64,000 bases of DNA from Siphonodentalium dalli (GCA_032622095.1 CP136066.1:44777835-44841834), one strand, 5' to 3'; positions 36,438 through 47,893 are shown, numbered from the stretch's first letter. Notes: generated by a model from the sequence alone, not told the origin. Program-made: numbers and translations.

Positions 36438-36661
36438 AAACTGCCCTATGGATTGACGGTCACTCGGTCGCCGACCGAATCGGATTCTTCAACAGAAACA
36501 GCGAGCCTCTCCGATACACGATGTGGGGAAATGGAGAACCGGATTTGAATCAGGACTGTGTCAAAATGGAGATCGAGAGCGTTGAGTGGACCTACCACGA
36601 CGGAGCCTGCCATTATAACCGCCCATTCATTTGTCAAACTATTTTATTTATTTCAAAATGA
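36438..36661 (+). CDS. Gene 1 exon 4: second half of the C-type lectin domain and stop
   Basis: The acceptor TTTATTTTAG opens in phase 1 and completes Gln190. Residues 191-263 read TALWIDGHSVADRIGFF, then WGNGEPDLNQDCVKM, then WTYHDGACHYNRPFICQT and a short tail to TGA. LWIDG matches the WIGL core; the cysteines in QDC, GAC and FIC complete the six of a long-form domain. The sugar and calcium motif is EPD rather than EPN or QPD, and the WND position reads YHD, so calcium-dependent mannose or galactose binding cannot be assumed. No donor site precedes the stop, so I take this as the last coding exon. Confidence 0.85.
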
Positions 36662-36787
36662 CATATCCAATATGACACTATTCAACACCATGTGTATGTT
36701 TTCTAAATACCAGAGAATAATTCGAACCAATGGGCACAATAATATGATGTTTTCATGGACAGATATCGACGTACAAAATATGAAGCT

Positions 36788-37277
36788 TTAAAGGCCCACT
36801 TAATTTTCACCGATTCTTTTATCGTGTTATGATATACGGTTTTAATAACAATCTATGGCTTAAAATATGGTTAAAATACTATAAATTATCACCATTTGAA
36901 ACATCTCAGAAGATGCCCATAGAGAAATAGAAAACAGCAGAAATCACAGTAAGATTATTTCCCCCGTTATGGTTCCCAGAATGCAACAGAATTCCAACTA
37001 CAAGTGTATTTTCAATGGAAGCGGAATAACTCTATCCATAAGATATAAAGTTATTCCCCATCCATTGAAAATAATACACACTGCCCTACAATTAAGATGA
37101 GACGTCGGTAACTCAACAAAAACAACATGTTCACATGTTATTACACTGGATAAGTTGATAATGCAATACTTTTGGAGCTTCCTCTTTCAAAAGGTATATA
37201 ATATGGCATATATTTTATATATGTGATCTCGGGGGGGGGGGGGGGGGGGCGGGGTCGAAAATTAAGTCGGCCTTTAA
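36788..37277. mobile_element. 490-bp TTAA-flanked MITE downstream of gene 1
   Basis: TTAA then AGGCCCACTTAATTTTC at the left, GAAAATTAAGTCGGCCT then TTAA at the right. An inner palindrome lies at about 37005-37070 (TTTTCAATGGA ... TCCATTGAAAA). A run of about 20 G lies at 37230-37250. Confidence 0.75.
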
Positions 37278-37279
37278 CA

Positions 37280-37944
37280 AGTTTTGAATGTTCGTCAGAT
37301 CAGCTAAAATTTAAATGATCGGCTCTGTTAAAGAGCGTTCGTGATTCAGTTTCCCAACTTTTGAACAGCGGTAGATGACTTAAAGCGTCCTCGCTGATGA
37401 CCTGTTTGTGTATAGTGAGCATGGTCATGGGAAAGTTGAACCCGGAAGAAATAGGATACAAGCTGATTTTGGTGTCATTTGATGCGGAAAACAACATATC
37501 AAAAATCCGCTCATGGTAAATTGCACGATCCAAGATGGCGTCCAAAATGGCTGTTGGTATCGGAAATGCCCAATTTCTGCGGTAGGTGCTCAAATTAATT
37601 CCAAATTCGTAATAAATTGAAATATACACAAACAAAGCTTATTTCTAAACCATATCTGTAGAATGTCTGGACGCCAAAATGGCCAAAATCGAAAGAAATA
37701 TACATATTGTGCAAAATTGAATATCCAGTCCCATAAGAATGAACAGACGCACGAATTATGCGAGAAAGAATGACCGCATAGTATACGAGAAACTTGTGAT
37801 AAGAGTTGTTCGAATACTCTATAATGTATCTCACGAGAGATCAGCAGAAAGTCGGGTCTCGTGTTATTTATCAACATTTTGTTTATGGCCGTATTATCAC
37901 TTGAGTATACATTCACGACATTTTGCCGTATTACCACTTGTTTT
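37280..37944. other. Intergenic DNA, no gene recognised
   Basis: Contains a CCAAGATGGCGTCCAAAATGG segment (37530-37550) like that in the foldback arms elsewhere. Minus-strand open frames of 79-115 codons show no domain. Confidence 0.4.
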
Positions 37945-38162
37945 TAGAGTTATCTATCTTCATCCGCAATTTTTACCGAGTCCATCCTTTTTGACGACGT
38001 GTTTCTGGGCCACAAATATTTGAAATCACAAACTTCAAAAAATTGTATCTGATCACTCTGAGCTTTGATGGGTAGATTCCTTGACTCGAATCAAATATGT
38101 TTTACCCCAGAAACCAAAGAAATAGTAGTTTAGTGGTGTTTAATCGGATTGAGTACCTTTAA
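37945..38162. mobile_element. TTAA-flanked MITE, family D, copy 4 (half)
   Basis: Only the right half is present: CATCCGCAATTTTTACCGAG, CACTCTGAGCTTTGATGGG, then GGATTGAGTACCT and TTAA. Confidence 0.75.
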
Positions 38163-38441
38163 AGAATGTATTATTACAAGGTATAGTTTGAGGTATAAAG
38201 TTGCCATGAACAGTACATATGGTTAATGTTCTTAGAAAAGATACTATTTGTGAATTTCGGCACAGTGTTTCGAAAACAACACTTACTGGTTTTCAACACA
38301 GAGGGGATTTTCCCACGAAATGAATCTATTTGAACAAATAATCAAATAAACAATATAATCATCTTTCAGTTTGTGTGCTTTATTTGACGATCCAACAACA
38401 TCTCAAATTTAGTTTAGTTTAGTTTTCAAAAATAGGTTTGG

Positions 38442-38841
38442 TTAACCCTTTACCCAACAAACCGGCCAAAACCGGCCAAATAAAGCTTGAACAGCCTAAA
38501 ATATCTTCGGTCTGTCTCAATAGAACCATACAAATATGGATATCATTGGAACCGGCTCCTTGATCACATTGTGATAGTTACAGTTATGCCCTGTGCCAAT
38601 GCATTCTCTTATATATGCGAGTCGACACATAGGTCGCCTCGCATATATAAGAGAATGCATTGGCCTAAAAAAAATCTTTTTTTTAACACTTTTACCATTT
38701 TTTCTTACATTCTTTAACAATTTATAATTTTTAATGTGTTAAGCCAATGCATTCTCTTATATATGCGAGGCGACTTATGGTCGACTCGCATATATAAGAG
38801 AATGCATTGGCACAGGGCCCTTCTGTTGGGTAAAGGGTTAA
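38442..38841. mobile_element. 400-bp TTAA-flanked MITE with two hairpin modules
   Basis: TTAA and CCCTTTACCCAACA at the left, TGTTGGGTAAAGGG and TTAA at the right; CCCTTT ends with TTAA duplications fit piggyBac-type mobilisation. Inside are two 67-68-bp hairpins (38596-38663 and 38744-38810) of the family E module, in mirrored arrangement around an AT-rich spacer. An inverted, right-truncated copy lies at 63050-63422. Confidence 0.85.
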
Positions 38842-38924
38842 AACGCGTCCATATTCTGAGTCATGGGATACTATCTGCCTTTAAAATTCAACAGCAGCTA
38901 TAGTTCACAATATATACACGGTGG

Positions 38925-39385
38925 GAATCACGTGGTTTCGAGGTTGGTGAGTACCGTGCATTCAATATGTGCAAGGGCATACAAACATAATATATGAGGA
39001 ACTGGCACAAAACATAGAATGTTGACTGTTACGAACATATGCTAGTTTATTTTTAAAACAAGTTGATAGCTTATTTGTTCGGAAATACTCAGTAGTTTTT
39101 AATAACATTCTGACCAAAGTTCCCAATCGGAGGTTCGTCTGACAACTTTGGTCAGAATGTTAGAGCAAACAACTGTGAGTTATGGCACAATTGAGGTATC
39201 AGCTTGTTTGAAAAATAGTATAGCACATGCTCGTAGCTGCCAAAATACTGTTTAATATATCATCATCCTAATTTATTACCCTTTTCCTTGTTTCCGGTCA
39301 TGTTTGCGATCGCCTCGGCCATTTTGAATGCGTGATACTCATCAACTCGATACCATGTGATTCCCCATAGTGATATAGATGCCTA
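38925..39385. mobile_element. MITE of about 0.5 kb, copy 2 of the dispersed pair
   Basis: Same element as 6150-6680 with clearer ends: GGGAATCACGTGGT at the left, ACCATGTGATTCCCC at the right. The centre has GACAACTTTGGTCAGAATGT facing ACATTCTGACCAAAGTT. Confidence 0.75.
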
Positions 39386-39459
39386 GTTCAATGTTCATGC
39401 AAATCTCTGGTATAATGATATTTCTGAAAGGTGAAAAATTGTCACTTCAGGGCCATCTT

Positions 39460-39695
39460 AAACCTTTCCTGGGGTTCATGGCGAGAGAAGCGCTGGTGCA
39501 GCATTACATATTCTGTGCTAGCGCTTTCTCTTAAATATGTGCGTCTCCCATAGGGAGTCTCGCATAAAACGAGAATGCAATGGCTTACAAGGTCAAGGTA
39601 AATATTGTTAGGCCAATCTATTCTCTTATATATGCAAGGCTCCATATGGGAGACTCGGATATATAAGAGGATGCATTGGCATAGGGTTTTCGAAA
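39460..39695. repeat. Variant pair of family E hairpins
   Basis: Two diverged hairpins: 39510-39585 (GCGCTTTCTCTTAAATATGT, CTCCCATAGGGAGTCTCGCA) and 39611-39680 (CCAATCTATTCTCTTATATA, CATATGGGAGACTCGGATAT). The outer parts GTTCATGGCGAGAGAAGCGC and GGGTTTTCGAAAAAATTCAG match flanks at 43640, 50720 and 50940. Confidence 0.7.
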
Positions 39696-39723
39696 AAATT
39701 CAGGGGCCCCAGTCGTGGGGTGG

Positions 39724-40122
39724 TTAAGGGAGACTGTGCACTAAATCCAGCCATTTGTGGGACTATATCCTATTATAGGGGTACTGCATACTAAATCCAG
39801 CCATTTGTGGGACAATCACCTATTATACTCAACAGAATATATGCATCAAATGAATGAATTTGAGCCATGGCAATACACTTATTTACTTTATGAACGACGT
39901 AAAGAACATTGCAATTATAATGAAAATGAGTTTATGGCTCGAGTCATTAACTCACTTTCATTATAATTACCATTTTATTTACATCGTTCATATATCACAT
40001 GAGTGTAATTTGCACACATCCATGGCTCAAATTCATTCATTTGTTGCATATATTCTGTTGAGTACATGTATAATAGGAGATGGTCCCATAATGGCCGGAT
40101 TTATTGTACAGTACCCCTTTAA
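39724..40122. mobile_element. 400-bp TTAA-flanked foldback MITE
   Basis: TTAA, AGGGAGACTGTGCACTAAAT at the left; the right end is the inverse, GTACAGTACCCCT then TTAA. The left end carries a 50-bp duplication (AAATCCAGCCATTTGTGGGA twice). The arms contain GAATGAATTTGAGCCATGG and its complement near 40018-40036, so the element folds from end to end. Confidence 0.7.
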
Positions 40123-40520
40123 TTTTGTTCGGTACGTCACTGAAACTTTGAGAATCGAGGGGTGGGGGGCTACATCCATGACCCTGGTATATGTGCACGG
40201 TCGAGCAAAAATATTATATTGTTTGCACACGAAACGAAACGTTATTGCATAGGAAATCAGTCGCTGGGTCAAGCAGTTGATTTTGGAAACAGTAAGACAA
40301 TACCCAACTGTAAATAGGTTGGACGTGGTGACTTCGTGGAACACAAACTTCGGTTGGGCCCTCGGCGTATCAACATGAGTGGTTGGTGTCGGTGTGTGAA
40401 TGGGTACAACGGTGTAGGGTAACACCACGGGTATCACAGGGCCAATCCCTCGAATTCAGCTGAAGTAAGTGTGTACCCGAACGCCGTCATTACGTGGCTC
40501 TCTCTACACAGCTGTTCGGC
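40123..40520 (+). promoter_or_regulatory. Upstream region of gene 2
   Basis: No TATA box is evident. A donor-like AAGTAAGT (about 40463-40470) and an acceptor-like CTCTCTCTACACAG ending at 40510 lie just before the start codon, so the ATG exon may be joined to an untranslated exon further upstream. This is inference from motifs only. Confidence 0.25.
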
Positions 40521-40572
40521 ATGTGGACCACACTTGTGCTTGTTGGATTGGCGTTTCTTTTTCCAAATGCAG
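40521..40572 (+). CDS. Gene 2 exon 1: signal peptide
   Basis: The ATG at 40521 begins MWTTLVLVGLAFLFPNA, a compact hydrophobic signal peptide of 17 residues followed by the donor GCAG|GTAATT in phase 1. The joint codon with exon 2 is GAA (Glu18). An in-frame GTG lies 27 bases upstream, but ATG is the expected start in an animal gene. Reading through the donor gives an unrelated 50-residue tail, which I reject. The exon is short, so its evidence is the signal peptide, the donor and the exact phase match with the CUB exon 3.7 kb away. Confidence 0.65.
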
Positions 40573-40591
40573 GTAATTGTATGAATTATAT

Positions 40592-40745
40592 AGAGAGTAA
40601 TCAATTGGTTCCGATAATTACGTTAAATAATTCACGTGACGTCGGTAATAAACGAGTGCGCGTTAGAGCACGAGTTTCTTACATAAACGTCTCTCACCTC
40701 GAGTGAATTATTTAACATAATTATCGGAACAAATTGATTACTCTA
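40592..40745. repeat. 150-bp palindrome just after the gene 2 exon 1 donor
   Basis: AGAGTAATCAATTGGTTCCG, ATAATTACGTTAAATAATTC at the left arm face GAATTATTTAACATAATTAT and CGGAACAAATTGATTACTCT at the right. The centre (40640-40690) is GC-richer. It starts 20 bases into intron 1. Confidence 0.85.
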
Positions 40746-40902
40746 TTTATTACACTTCTGAAAATTCAGTCTAGATCAGTGAGCGACATAACGTCAATGA
40801 CGTCACGAGAAATGACATAATTCACTAGTGACATTACCATTTTTAATTAACGACGCTTTCAATGGAAATCGCTCACGGGAGTGTAATAAAACTGTTTAAT
40901 TA

Positions 40903-41049
40903 AGAAATAAATACACGGTGTAGAGGTGTGTATGGTCAAGTTGTACCACAAAAAACTGATTGTAGGACGACGCGTAGCGGAGTCCTACAATCAGTTTTTT
41001 GTGGTACAACTTGACCATACACACCGATACACCGTGTATTTATTTCTTT
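40903..41049. repeat. 147-bp near-perfect palindrome
   Basis: AAGAAATAAATACACGGTGT, then TGTGTATGGTCAAGTTGTAC, then CACAAAAAACTGATTGTAGG are mirrored in reverse complement around a short centre (ACGACGCGTAGCGGAG). Stem about 65 bp with few mismatches. Confidence 0.9.
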
Positions 41050-41054
41050 TGTAA

Positions 41055-42955
41055 TACGACTGAAAGTTTATGGTCACAATTCGACTGAATAGTCAACGAA
41101 ATGCTGCGCTTTTTCGGTCTCAGGTGAGAAAACATTTCGTGGTGTAATTCGTATTGGGCGTACTCGATTTCTGTGCATGGAGTACTCTGGTAATGTCTTG
41201 TCTTGTTATGAAATTCCCCCGTTGACTTTTCGAGGCACCTCTTCTATAAATAATCGTTGTGATTGGCTAAAAAACGATGTGTTTTCAGCGGCGCCCGTGC
41301 GTTTCATTTAAATTGTACAGGAAATACGCTTGGGTCACTTCTGTTTTGAACGTTGTTGGAACAACATGAATATGATCATCGACTATGGACCATTTTCCTT
41401 ACACAAAGCGATCTAAATGATCTAGTTTACTAAACTAATCTTATTCCCCTTCTGTACTGGTGAACAAACGCTTTCATTTTCAACTTGATTCCGAAATATC
41501 GAATATGATCGAGATTCGAATCGACGAATGCACAGCCCGGCCCCATGGATTTATTTTGTCATTTAATATACTTATTAAGTAACTTTCTTTGGTCGTAACA
41601 TATATCAATATACCATAACATCATTTGGACCATATTCATTGGCAACCAAACTGGTTTCAAGCGACAAATCGCTAGAAAATTCGCAAGATTGTCAAGATGT
41701 AGCAAAATTCAAAGGGATACGGGTGCGGGTGTACTCCGTTGATGCCCCGTTTGCGCGGAGTTAGAAAAGACGGGAAAAGTCGCGTGCGGCGATCTGAATA
41801 AACCGATTTTATTCGTGGTACAATTGGAAAAAGTAGAATTGTACCACAAAACTGGAACGAGATAGCCATGGTAACTCGGGCCACTGGCCAATCAGGACAT
41901 GGCTTTTAAGCATAGTTAGGCAGGGTCGTATTACAATTGCTATTATATTGAATGGTTCGAAATTTATCACATTTTTCGGCTGAGAAATTCCAATAATGGC
42001 TGAACGCCACGAATTAACCATTATATACTAAATGGATTCTCTCACCTAGTTATAAAAGAATACATTGGAATGGTATATCATTCATTTGGAGGGATTTTCG
42101 TGTAATATAAGGGAAATTGGGAACAGATAGGAATACTAGTGTTGAAGGATTCATATTCATTGGTCGGAAATATTCAAATAGTAAGTTCAACAAAGACCTA
42201 TATATGGTCATTTGTTGAACTTATTATATCAACATGACCTAAGGGAACTACTCGTCAATGAGCACTTAGCATAGAAAGGGTTAACATACTCAATTGTATA
42301 TATAGTTACTTCCTGTTTCCGAATTGGGCCCCGGTGAATCAGTCGTTGGAGGTTTTCTGTCATAAAACATCATAAATCTTAAATCGTCCAGCAATGTACC
42401 AGGTATTGATTGTTGTTCCAGTCGGAGGAATGTTATCTGCATCTTGAGCAGTTTGTCGGCGTCGGTGCTTTCTGTACTCAGTCGCATGCTTGGCCGGTGA
42501 ATTTTTCACCTTTATGGGTATAGTCTTTCCCTGTCCCTATACGATGGCGTCGTAGTCACCATCAATACACATTCATATGTTTACTACACTATCTGATGTA
42601 ACAATAACTAGTGAATTATTACTATGGGAATCTGACGAATTATCCTATAAAACTAATAAGCAAATTTTCATGGCAGCTCAGAAATTTATAATAACCAGTA
42701 ATCGCTTTCAATGACTCTTTACTAAAGATGTTCCAAACCATTGTAATATTGAACCTACATGGTAGATCATTAACCGATATGCTCTTGATCTTTCCAACGT
42801 GGATCGTCGGGTCGATGGACCACTGCAGGTGTTCAGATGTTTATTTTCACATTCATATATTATGTATAAATACTTTTTATTTTCTTGAAATTAGTTATAT
42901 ATCTTTTTGGTTTATTTGATATTAATTATATACATGTTCAGATATATAATTACAC
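41055..42955. other. Gene 2 intron 1, largely unassigned
   Basis: No exon recognised. A short palindromic AAGTTCAACAAAGACCTATA ... TTTGTTGAACTTATT segment at 42180-42235 has relatives at 29790 and 32330-32360. Confidence 0.4.
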
Positions 42956-42959
42956 TTCA

Positions 42960-43240
42960 CACTCTGTGCTTTCTGATCTTCTTTCTAAATTCTGACATTA
43001 TCTTCTGTCCCTGTCTCGCCTCCACCTCATATTTCTCCTTTCTATGGATCTTTTTATGCCTCTATTATTTACCCCTACTTGACTTGCAGTCAAGTAGGGC
43101 CGCGCCATTGTCAAGGGATGGGGCTTCAAATAAGCACATCGCTTGTTGCCTAATCCCATTTTTCTTCTAAATTTGTACCTATTGTAATTATGTATCTGAA
43201 TGTCCATAGAGGGAAAAATAAATACTGTTTAAACTAATAC
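42960..43240 (+). mobile_element. LINE-like 3' tail
   Basis: A stretch with a small hairpin (CTACTTGACTTGCAGTCAAGTAG), then GGATGGGGCTTCAAATAAGC and an AATAAA near the end resembles the 3' part of invertebrate LINEs. No protein motif remains and the family is not assigned. Confidence 0.35.
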
Positions 43241-43283
43241 AATGGCGTAAGACGCTTTTAAATGTACATAACCTTGTGCGATG

Positions 43284-43634
43284 GCCCCTATATCATCAGA
43301 TTCCAACAACAACATCATCAACAACAACAACAACAACAACAGTTCTTCAAAAGACGCTTTAGTTATCATATATAATCGATTAATTAAACTAATGCTAACC
43401 ACTGACAACTCTAGTATAAAATCTTCCAAAACGTGTTATATATGAACTTATTGTTGAACGCAATTTGGTATCGAGAGTACTTCGGTCGGCTGCTCGTCGA
43501 ATATATGCTACGCCGCCAAATATTCCAGGGGGTGTAAAATAACATTTCAAAAATCGATATCTATAACTCTGAGCTTTACTCGAATAAAATATTGTTACCC
43601 CGACGCCAAGGAAATAATAGTTAATGTATCTTTA
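43284..43634. mobile_element. TTAA-flanked MITE, family D, copy 5 (degraded)
   Basis: Shares TAATGCTAACCACTGACAAC, AGTATAAAAT and CTGAGCTTTACTCGAAT with the other copies. Only a weak right end (ATGTATCTTTAG) remains. A (CAA)n tract lies at 43306-43342. Confidence 0.6.
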
Positions 43635-43639
43635 GCCCT

Positions 43640-43840
43640 TCCACGACTGGAGTTTCCTGAAATTTTGCGAAAAAAATGTGCCAATGCATTCTTTTATATA
43701 TGCGAGTCTCCCATAGAGAGCCTCTCATATATAAGAGACTACATTAGCCTAACAATATTTACCTTGACAGCATTCTGTTATATATGCGAGGCTCCCTATG
43801 GGAGACATCGCATATGAGAAAGAACTGACACACGATCCTT
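43640..43840. repeat. Diverged pair of family E hairpins
   Basis: First hairpin GTGCCAATGCATTCTTTTAT to GAGACTACATTAGCC (43678-43749), second CATTCTGTTATATATGCGAG to CGCATATGAGAAAG (43772-43825). The left outer part, TTCCTGAAATTTTGCG, matches flanks near 50720 and 50960. Confidence 0.65.
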
Positions 43841-43849
43841 AATACTTGC

Positions 43850-44195
43850 ATACCCCGACATGCTACTGACAAACTTACCTACCCCGGCAAGCTACTGACA
43901 AACTTACCTACCCCGGCAAGCTACCGACACACTTACCTACTCCGGCAAGCTACTGACAAACTTACATACCCCGGCAAGCTACTGACAAACTTACATACAC
44001 CGACAAGCTACTGACAAACTTACATTCCCGGCAAGCTACTGACAAACTTACCTACCCCGGCAAGCTACTGACAAACTTACCTACCCCGGCAAGCTGCTGA
44101 CAAACTTACCTACCCCGGCGAGCTACTGTCAAACTTACCTACCCCGGCAAGCTACTGACAAACTTACCTACCCCGGCAAGCTACTGACAAACTTG
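43850..44195. repeat. 29-bp tandem repeat upstream of the first CUB exon
   Basis: About 11-12 copies of AAGCTACTGACAAACTTACC plus TACCCCGGC. It ends about 80 bp before the exon 2 acceptor. On the minus strand each unit contains GGTAGGTAAGTTTG, a consensus-like splice donor. Confidence 0.9.
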
Positions 44196-44276
44196 CACGA
44201 ATCAAGAACATGGAAATTGAGCCTTTACACTTCACAATAATCTCGAGATTATAACTCATACTTGTCAAATCAACAG

Positions 44277-44449
44277 AAGCCCAGTCGACGCAGGAATATT
44301 TAGTGCAGGAGGGCGTACTGACGTCACCTAACTACCCAAGTAACTACCCGAATGACGCGGATCAGTATTACTGGATTCACCCGGCTGGTCGCCGCTTCGT
44401 CCTGCAAATAATCAGCTTCGAGACTGAAAATCACTGGGATTACCTAGAG
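44277..44449 (+). CDS. Gene 2 exon 2: first half of the CUB domain
   Basis: Acceptor CAAATCAACAG, phase 1 in, donor CTAGAG|GTAAGT, phase 0 out. It encodes residues 19-75, including VLTSPNYPSNYPNDADQYYW, the hallmark SPNYP...YP...W start of CUB domains, and FETENHWDYLE, the acidic segment leading into the calcium-site region of many CUBs (with the EIFEGD of exon 3). The usual first cysteine before the SPNYP segment is absent, as is the one before the W-x-I strand. CUB domains are extracellular beta-sandwich modules for protein or glycan binding. Confidence 0.9.
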
Positions 44450-44469
44450 GTAAGTTCCACCCAAGGTAA

Positions 44470-44525
44470 CTGATTGATTGATTGATTGATTGATTGGGGT
44501 TTAATGCTGTGTTCGCGCTGGACAG
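44470..44525 (-). mobile_element. SINE/LINE tail fragment, antisense
   Basis: (TGAT)n followed by TGGGGTTTAATGCTGTGTTC. On the minus strand this reads CATTAAACCCCAATCAATCA, like the 3' end of the SINE at 61326-61664. Heavily 5'-truncated. Confidence 0.6.
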
Positions 44526-44729
44526 AAAAATCATGTGGGCAAAAAGTTTAGCCAATTGAAAATTTTATTAGCCAAATGAAAAAAACTTTGGCCAAATTAA
44601 ATCCTCATTTTCTGGGCGGTTCACAATTAATGACTAACATATTTGTTTTACACTTTATTTGTTACTCAGAAGTCAGAATAAAAACATAATTAAAACAACT
44701 TTAAAAACAATACGAACATAGGTATATTG

Positions 44730-44820
44730 GCCATCGACAGCCATTTTTTCTTATATTCTTTAACAATTTTATAATTTTGAATGCATTGGCACAGGGCCGT
44801 TCTGTTGGGTAAAGGGTTAA
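44730..44820. repeat. Remnant of the hairpin MITE right end
   Basis: TTTTCTTATATTCTTTAACA, AATGCATTGGCACAGGGCCG and TGTTGGGTAAAGGGTTAA match the right end of the element at 38442-38841. The hairpins themselves are lost. Confidence 0.7.
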
Positions 44821-44829
44821 TCTTCTGTA

Positions 44830-45630
44830 AACTGTTCTGATACGTTTAATTTCGCACCCAATATTGGTGGACACTTCGTTGATTTGAAACAACGATATTT
44901 TATATCTATTTTAAATAATAAAAAAAAAATTTAGGCTTAAAATTTGATCTCAGTAAGACAATCTGGTACACACATTGGCGTGCCAGCACTTAGTCGGCAC
45001 CGACCGGTACAGGCAATGTCAAACGCACTGTTCAGAACGCCGATACGGCGATACCGCGGCCATAATTATGTAGGAAAGAACCACCAATCGGATACGAATT
45101 CAACCTTATGTTATTTCAGTGTAATGTTATGTAAAGCAACACATAGATAGGTATATGAGTGTAATCAATCTGATAATACACATGTAATGTATACAATGTA
45201 GCGGCGACCTGAATAGCAGAGGTGATGCTCTATAGATATAGACTTTCAAGATGGAACTGAGTAAGCATACTTTGTTAGTGAATCATGGTGTCTTATATAC
45301 TATTTGGGGGTGCATATTAAATGAGGTACTTTGGTAATACACCTCGGATTGGTTCTTCTGTTATGGTAGTGTCCCACAACCATATTTGGAGGTGTTGCTT
45401 CATTGTATGATAATCGGTGCTCGCGGTTGGACGTGAGGACCTTGGAGGGCCGAGCGTCTGTTATCCAGGTCTATGTTCCATGTTTTAGCTGATATGATTA
45501 TTGTTATTGGTCCTTGAACCAAGCGGTATACATCTAGTGGGGGTTCTAGTGGATATATACATGTAGGTAATTACCTGACAGTAATTCAGCATGAGATAAC
45601 GTTGTTTTGCATATTATGTAATTGAACAGT
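44830..45630. other. Gene 2 intron 2 sequence, unassigned
   Basis: Nothing recognised. Confidence 0.4.
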
Positions 45631-45649
45631 CTTGAAAAGTTTGTTTTAT

Positions 45650-46990
45650 CCCTTTCATGACGGGAGCTGCGCTGGCGCAACATTAAATAACCTGTGCCAA
45701 TGCATACTCTTATATATGCGAGTCGACCATATTGGCCTAACAAATTTTATATTATTTTTTATCATTATTTCTTACATTCTTTAAAAAAAATTATCATTTT
45801 TTTCTTCATTCTTTAACAATAATAATATTAAATTTGTTAGGCCAATGCATTATCTATTATATATTTTGAAAGATCTGTGTGTGTATGTGTTTGTTTGTGT
45901 GTGTGTTTGTTTGTGTGTGTGTTTGAAATCGATGGACTCCAAAACGACTAAGCCAATTTCGATGAAATTTGGTATTTTAGGGTATTTTCGGCAGGAGACG
46001 AACATAGGCATATTTATTTGTCCGTGCGAGGTCAACTTTTCACGTGCGGAGGTCAAATCTATTTTTACGCCGTTTTGCGCTAATATATTTCAGTTCGGTG
46101 CTCACAAATCGATACGATATAGCGCGAATAATAAATTGCCAGTCATATAATTTGCACGGTTAGAATCTAAGCCAATTTCGATGAAATTTGGTATTTTAGG
46201 GTATTTTCGGCCGGAGACGAACATAGGCATATTTATTTGTCCGTGCGAGGTCAACTTTTCACGTGCGGAGGTCAAATCTGTTTTTTACGCCGTTTTGCGC
46301 TAATATATTTCAGTTCGGTGCTCACAAATCGATACGATATAGCGCGAATAATAAATTGCCAGTCATATAATTTGCACGGTTAGAATCTGTGTGGTTTCAT
46401 CTTTCCAACGATATATAATATGTATGTATCCGTTTTAGTTATCTGCCTCAATTATTAGGTACAAGTGGTGCGATGCTTTTATCGGGATAAAATCAATGCG
46501 TAAATTCTATGACGTCGTCAGAGGTCATAAAGTTAGATTACGTTAACTCTCACCCTGCCGATGCATTTGACTGTGTCGCGTTAACTCATCACCGGCCGAG
46601 GTATCCGCAAATGACATTGGGCTATATATCTCGAAAACGGGTGTAGCTATCGACTTGAAATTTGGTATGTGAATGTATCTTGCCCCGGATACGAATTTTA
46701 TCGGGTCGCCGAGCACGTGCGACGCCAGCTTCGCGCATGCGCAGACGAGATCTCGGAAACGGGTGTAGCTATCGACTTGAAATTTGGTATGTGAATGTAT
46801 CTTGCCCCGGATACGAATTTTATCGGGTCGCCGAGCACGTGCGACACCAGCTTCGCGCATGCGCAGACCAGATCTAGGAAACGGGTGGAGCAATCGACTT
46901 GAAATTTGGTTTTTGAATAGCCCGGACGAAGTCGGGTCACCTTCTAGTCTATTATATATTTTGAAAGATCTGTGTGTGTATGTATGTGTT

Positions 46991-47034
<44 letters not shown>

Positions 47035-47859
47035 AAATCGATGGACTCGAAAACGACTAAGCCAATTTCGATGAAATTTGGTATTTGGATGTGTTTTCGG
47101 CCGGAGACGAACATAGGCATATTTATTTGTCCGTGCGAGGTCAACTTTTCACGTGCGGAGGTCAAATCTATTTTTACGCCGTTTTTGCGCTAATATATTT
47201 CAGTTCGGTGCTCACAAATCGATTCGATATAGCGCGAATAATAAATTGCCAGTCATATAATTTGCACGGTTAGAATCTGTGTGGCTTCATCTTTCCAACG
47301 ATATATAATATGTATGTATCCGTTTTAGTTATCTGCCTCAATTATTAGGTACAAGTGGTACGATGCTTTTATCGGGATAAAATCAATGCGTAAATTCTAT
47401 GACGTCGTCAGAGGTCATAAAGTTAGATTACGTTAACTCTCACCCTGCCGATGCATTTGACTGTGTCGCGTTAACTCATCACCGGCCGAGGTATCCGCAA
47501 ATGACATTGGGCTATATATCTCGGAAACGGGTGTAGCTATCGACTTGAAATTTGGTATGTGAATGTATCTTGCCCCGGATACGAATTTTATCGGGTCGCC
47601 GAGCACGTGCGACGCCAGCTTCGCGCATGCGCAGACGAGATCTCGGAAACGGGTTGAGATATTGACTTTAAATTTGGTATGTGAATGTATCTTGCCCCGG
47701 ATACGAATTTTATCGGGTCGCCGAGCACGTGCGACACCAGCTTCGCGCATGCGCAGACCAGATCTAGGAAACGGGTGGAGCAATCGACTTGAAATTTGGT
47801 TTTTTAATAGCCCGGACGAAGTCGGGTCACCTTCTAGTCTATTATATATTTTTGAAAGA

Positions 47860-47893
<34 letters not shown>

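Larger units (their letters stand above)
13284..36661 (+). other. Gene 1 span: secreted PAN-C-type lectin protein
   Basis: Four coding exons (13284-13568, 15015-15123, 32032-32205, 36438-36661) total 792 bases, i.e. 263 codons and a stop. Every junction agrees in phase (0, 1, 1). The predicted product is a small secreted protein: signal peptide, PAN/apple domain (about residues 22-95), two-cysteine linker (96-131), long-form C-type lectin domain (133-263). The span is 23 kb, of which introns are 97%. The role is inferred to be extracellular binding of carbohydrate or protein, possibly in immunity. I see no canonical AATAAA within about 600 bp after the stop. Untranslated exons could lie outside the coding part. 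Confidence 0.75.
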
